NCBI RefSeq assembly: GCF_022968395.1 | Contig: NZ_JALJQZ010000007.1 | Location: 62,001 to 126,000, forward strand | Source: Affinirhizobium lemnae | GTDB taxonomy: Bacteria; Pseudomonadota; Alphaproteobacteria; Rhizobiales; Rhizobiaceae | Length of the DNA: 64,000 nucleotides | Reading direction: 5' to 3' | Part shown: positions 63,397-64,000 of the stretch, one piece after another | Numbering within the stretch: position 1 is the stretch's first letter | How the letters are laid out: each line of letters starts with the position of its first letter | Program-made: the position numbers and the translations under genes | Notes under the pieces: generated by a model | Seen by the model: only the letters and a program-made list of their open reading frames with translations | Told to the model about the DNA's origin: nothing | Databases searched by the model: none

Positions 63397-63414
63397 CTGC
63401 TCAACAGTCGTCGA

Positions 63415-63561
63415 TCAGATCGGGATACCGGCGAGCGGAGAATGGTCGCGCCCGCGGCTTTCCGCGCTCTGGCCGGCAGAACGGGTGTATTCGTGGCTGG
63501 CACGAACAGCGACAGAGATCGAGGCGAGCTTATCCCGGATCTGGCGAAGTCTGTACTTCAT
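63415..63561 (-). CDS. Small basic protein of unknown function (48 residues)
   Basis: A short gene with an AAGGAG ribosome site about 9 bases before the ATG. The product starts MKYRLRQIRDKLASISVAV, an amphipathic basic helix, then an Arg/Ser/His-rich tail. It lies 17 bases after another small gene on the same strand. Codons end mostly in G/C. No family recognised. Confidence 0.55.
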   Translation of the reverse strand: MKYRLRQIRDKLASISVAVRASHEYTRSAGQSAESRGRDHSPLAGIPI

Positions 63562-63578
63562 TGGCTCACACTCCTTGA

Positions 63579-63770
63579 TCAACGTTCACGAAAATCGGTG
63601 AAGATTGCCGTCGGGCGAGACAAGCCGCCGCGACGCGCATAGGCCGAAGCCGTCAACTGCTCATTCGTAGCAGAGCCGAAGTTGTGGTAGCCTGCAGTTG
63701 AACGAGGCGATAGACCTGCAAGACGAAGCGTCTCGAAGCCGGAATGAATGGGGCGAATGCGTGTGCTCAT
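63579..63770 (-). CDS. Small protein of unknown function (63 residues)
   Basis: Starts MSTRIRPIHSGFETLRLAGL and includes TAGYHNFGSATNEQLTASAYARRGG and TAIFTDFRER. AGGA sits about 9 bases upstream of the ATG at 63770. The composition is soluble and basic. The frame extends 16 codons upstream without support. Likely co-transcribed with the next 48-residue gene. Function unknown. Confidence 0.55.
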   Translation of the reverse strand: MSTRIRPIHSGFETLRLAGLSPRSTAGYHNFGSATNEQLTASAYARRGGLSRPTAIFTDFRER

Positions 63771-63905
63771 GGCCTTGGTTCCTAAACGTTCCTCCCAAGA
63801 CACCTCTGTATATTGCACCGCAATATGATTAATTCAAGAGCAGCTGCCGCTCCGCAGCAATGCAAAATACGCATATCTCATTTCATAAAAGTTTAAGAAT
63901 TGAAT

Positions 63906-64000
63906 TTAAGACTCGCAGGATAGAAGCCGTTGACGGAAGGTGAGAAGATCCTTCCAGGCAAGCGCCTTGTTAGCGGGTGCCGTCAATAGATCCTGCGGAT
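63906..64000 (-). CDS. C-terminal end of a gene cut by the window edge
   Basis: Thirty codons on the minus strand read like a protein tail (PQDLLTAPANKALAWKDLL, then TFRQRLLSCES and TAA). The other two minus frames have early stops. Too short to identify. Confidence 0.35.
   Translation of the reverse strand, partial: PQDLLTAPANKALAWKDLLTFRQRLLSCES

Overview
The window looks like a chromosomal segment from a member of the Rhizobiaceae (Agrobacterium/Rhizobium/Sinorhizobium group). Support: high GC with G/C-ending codons, a feuN-feuP-feuQ set, a cycHJKL-type cytochrome c maturation operon followed by degP, a two-component pair, glnE and a pleC-like kinase (a gene order I recall from Sinorhizobium meliloti), an Omp25/31-type porin, many intergenic palindromic repeats of rhizobial type, and a complete RcGTA-like gene transfer agent cluster. 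I see no rRNA, tRNA, CRISPR array, insertion sequence or integrase.

Layout. 1-11.4 kb: a truncated penicillin-binding protein, a UPF0260 protein, a class C beta-lactamase, a P1B-type metal ATPase, a one-polypeptide type ISP restriction-modification enzyme with a small downstream partner, an NAD-dependent epimerase, and a MocR regulator divergent from a DMT exporter. 11.4-16.2 kb: a partly AT-rich accessory island. On the minus strand lie a glycine-zipper peptide, a tiny membrane protein and a CPBP protease. On the plus strand lie a type I secretion ABC protein without an N-terminal peptidase or C39-like domain, its membrane fusion protein and a HlyC-family acyltransferase. This is the best candidate for an undescribed system: a secreted colicin V-like peptide locus with an RTX-type acyltransferase. 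16.2-19.6 kb: copper defence (copA-cueR-copZ) behind a recognisable CueR operator. 19.6-24.2 kb: porin, SelO AMPylase, VapBC and a DUF3800 protein.

24.2-42.6 kb: the gene transfer agent cluster, with a homologue for every structural position from small terminase to host-recognition protein. A candidate small RNA ending in a strong terminator sits directly in front of it. A 2.6 kb stretch between terminase and portal carries a HigBA-type toxin-antitoxin pair, a RES-toxin fragment, a 48-codon gene and a GH19 endolysin. A holin-like gene closes the cluster. Palindromic repeats sit in four of its gene gaps.

42.6-64 kb: feuNPQ, a small lipoprotein, ccmI-ccmE-ccmF-ccmH behind an FNR/FixK-type box, degP, a two-component system, glnE, pleC (with a perfect CtrA box upstream), pepN, a second DMT transporter, two tandem small genes and a truncated gene at the edge. 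In ccmH a palindromic repeat lies inside the reading frame and lengthens the region before the signal peptide.
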